NCBI GenBank assembly: GCA_900545735.1
Contig: URAC01000056.1
Coordinates: 1-5,048, forward strand
Direction of reading: 5' to 3'
Origin: an uncultured Bacillota bacterium
GTDB taxonomy: Bacteria; Bacillota; Clostridia; Christensenellales; UBA1242
Length of the DNA stretch: 5,048 nucleotides
Positions 5,001 through 5,048 of this stretch are shown here, piece after piece; positions within the stretch are counted from its first letter, which is position 1, and each line of letters begins with the position of its first letter. Under the pieces are notes generated by a model. The model was not told the origin of the DNA, ran no database searches, and was given only the letters and a program-made list of their open reading frames with translations. The position numbers and the translations under genes were made by a program.

Positions 5001-5048
5001 CTGTCTCTTATACACATCTCCGAGCCCACGAGACTAGGCATGATCTCG
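5001..5048 (+). other. Illumina Nextera adapter read-through (artefact)
   Basis: Positions 5001-5034 (CTGTCTCTTATACACATCT then CCGAGCCCACGAGAC) are the Nextera transposase read-2 end in reverse complement. Next come an 8-base i7 index, TAGGCATG (5035-5042), and the first bases of the P7 side, ATCTCG (5043-5048). This is library adapter left in the assembly. Biological sequence ends at 5000, and the element's right end must be sought elsewhere. Confidence 0.97.

Overview
The window is AT-rich bacterial DNA. It carries the left end of an integrative mobilizable element (IME) sitting in a tRNA-Arg gene. The standard genetic code fits: TGA, TAA and TAG all end genes and TGG encodes Trp. Strong AAGGAGG/GGAGGTG ribosome binding sites, a MobL-type relaxase and an integrase with an AP2-like arm-binding domain suggest a low-GC Bacillota, probably gut-type. 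I cannot name a species.

Layout, left to right. Positions 1-254 are AT-rich flank with no gene, ending in a good promoter (213-240). At 255-320 lies a damaged tRNA-Arg copy, and 85 bp further on a complete tRNA-Arg(TCG) with encoded CCA (340-414), followed by an intrinsic terminator. Three helically phased 11-bp iterons (575-607) lie between the tRNA and the integrase and look like integrase arm sites. All confident protein genes are on the minus strand. Two blocks are seen. The first is a catalytically decayed tyrosine-recombinase paralogue (2205-2891), an excisionase-like HTH protein (1987-2196) and an active-looking integrase (665-1990), tightly coupled in that order. The second is a small ribbon-helix-helix-like protein (4508-4741) overlapping a MobL relaxase (3316-4518). 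Between the blocks is a higher-GC, hairpin-rich spacer (2892-3315) whose content is unresolved. Upstream of the mob block (4742-5000) are two hairpins with GGGG-containing loops and an inverted repeat, a candidate oriT/control region.

Working model: Int with Xis moves the element in and out of the tRNA gene. MobL with the small protein nicks at an oriT so that the excised circle can be mobilised by a helper's conjugation machinery. The other end of the element is not in the window. Positions 5001-5048 are not biological: they are Illumina Nextera adapter with an i7 index.

The most unusual observation is that three proteins of the element, two recombinase relatives and the unrelated relaxase, end in the same C-terminal signature R-x-x-D-(F/M/Y)-E-M, directly before three different stop codons. 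This could be an undescribed C-terminal recognition tag.
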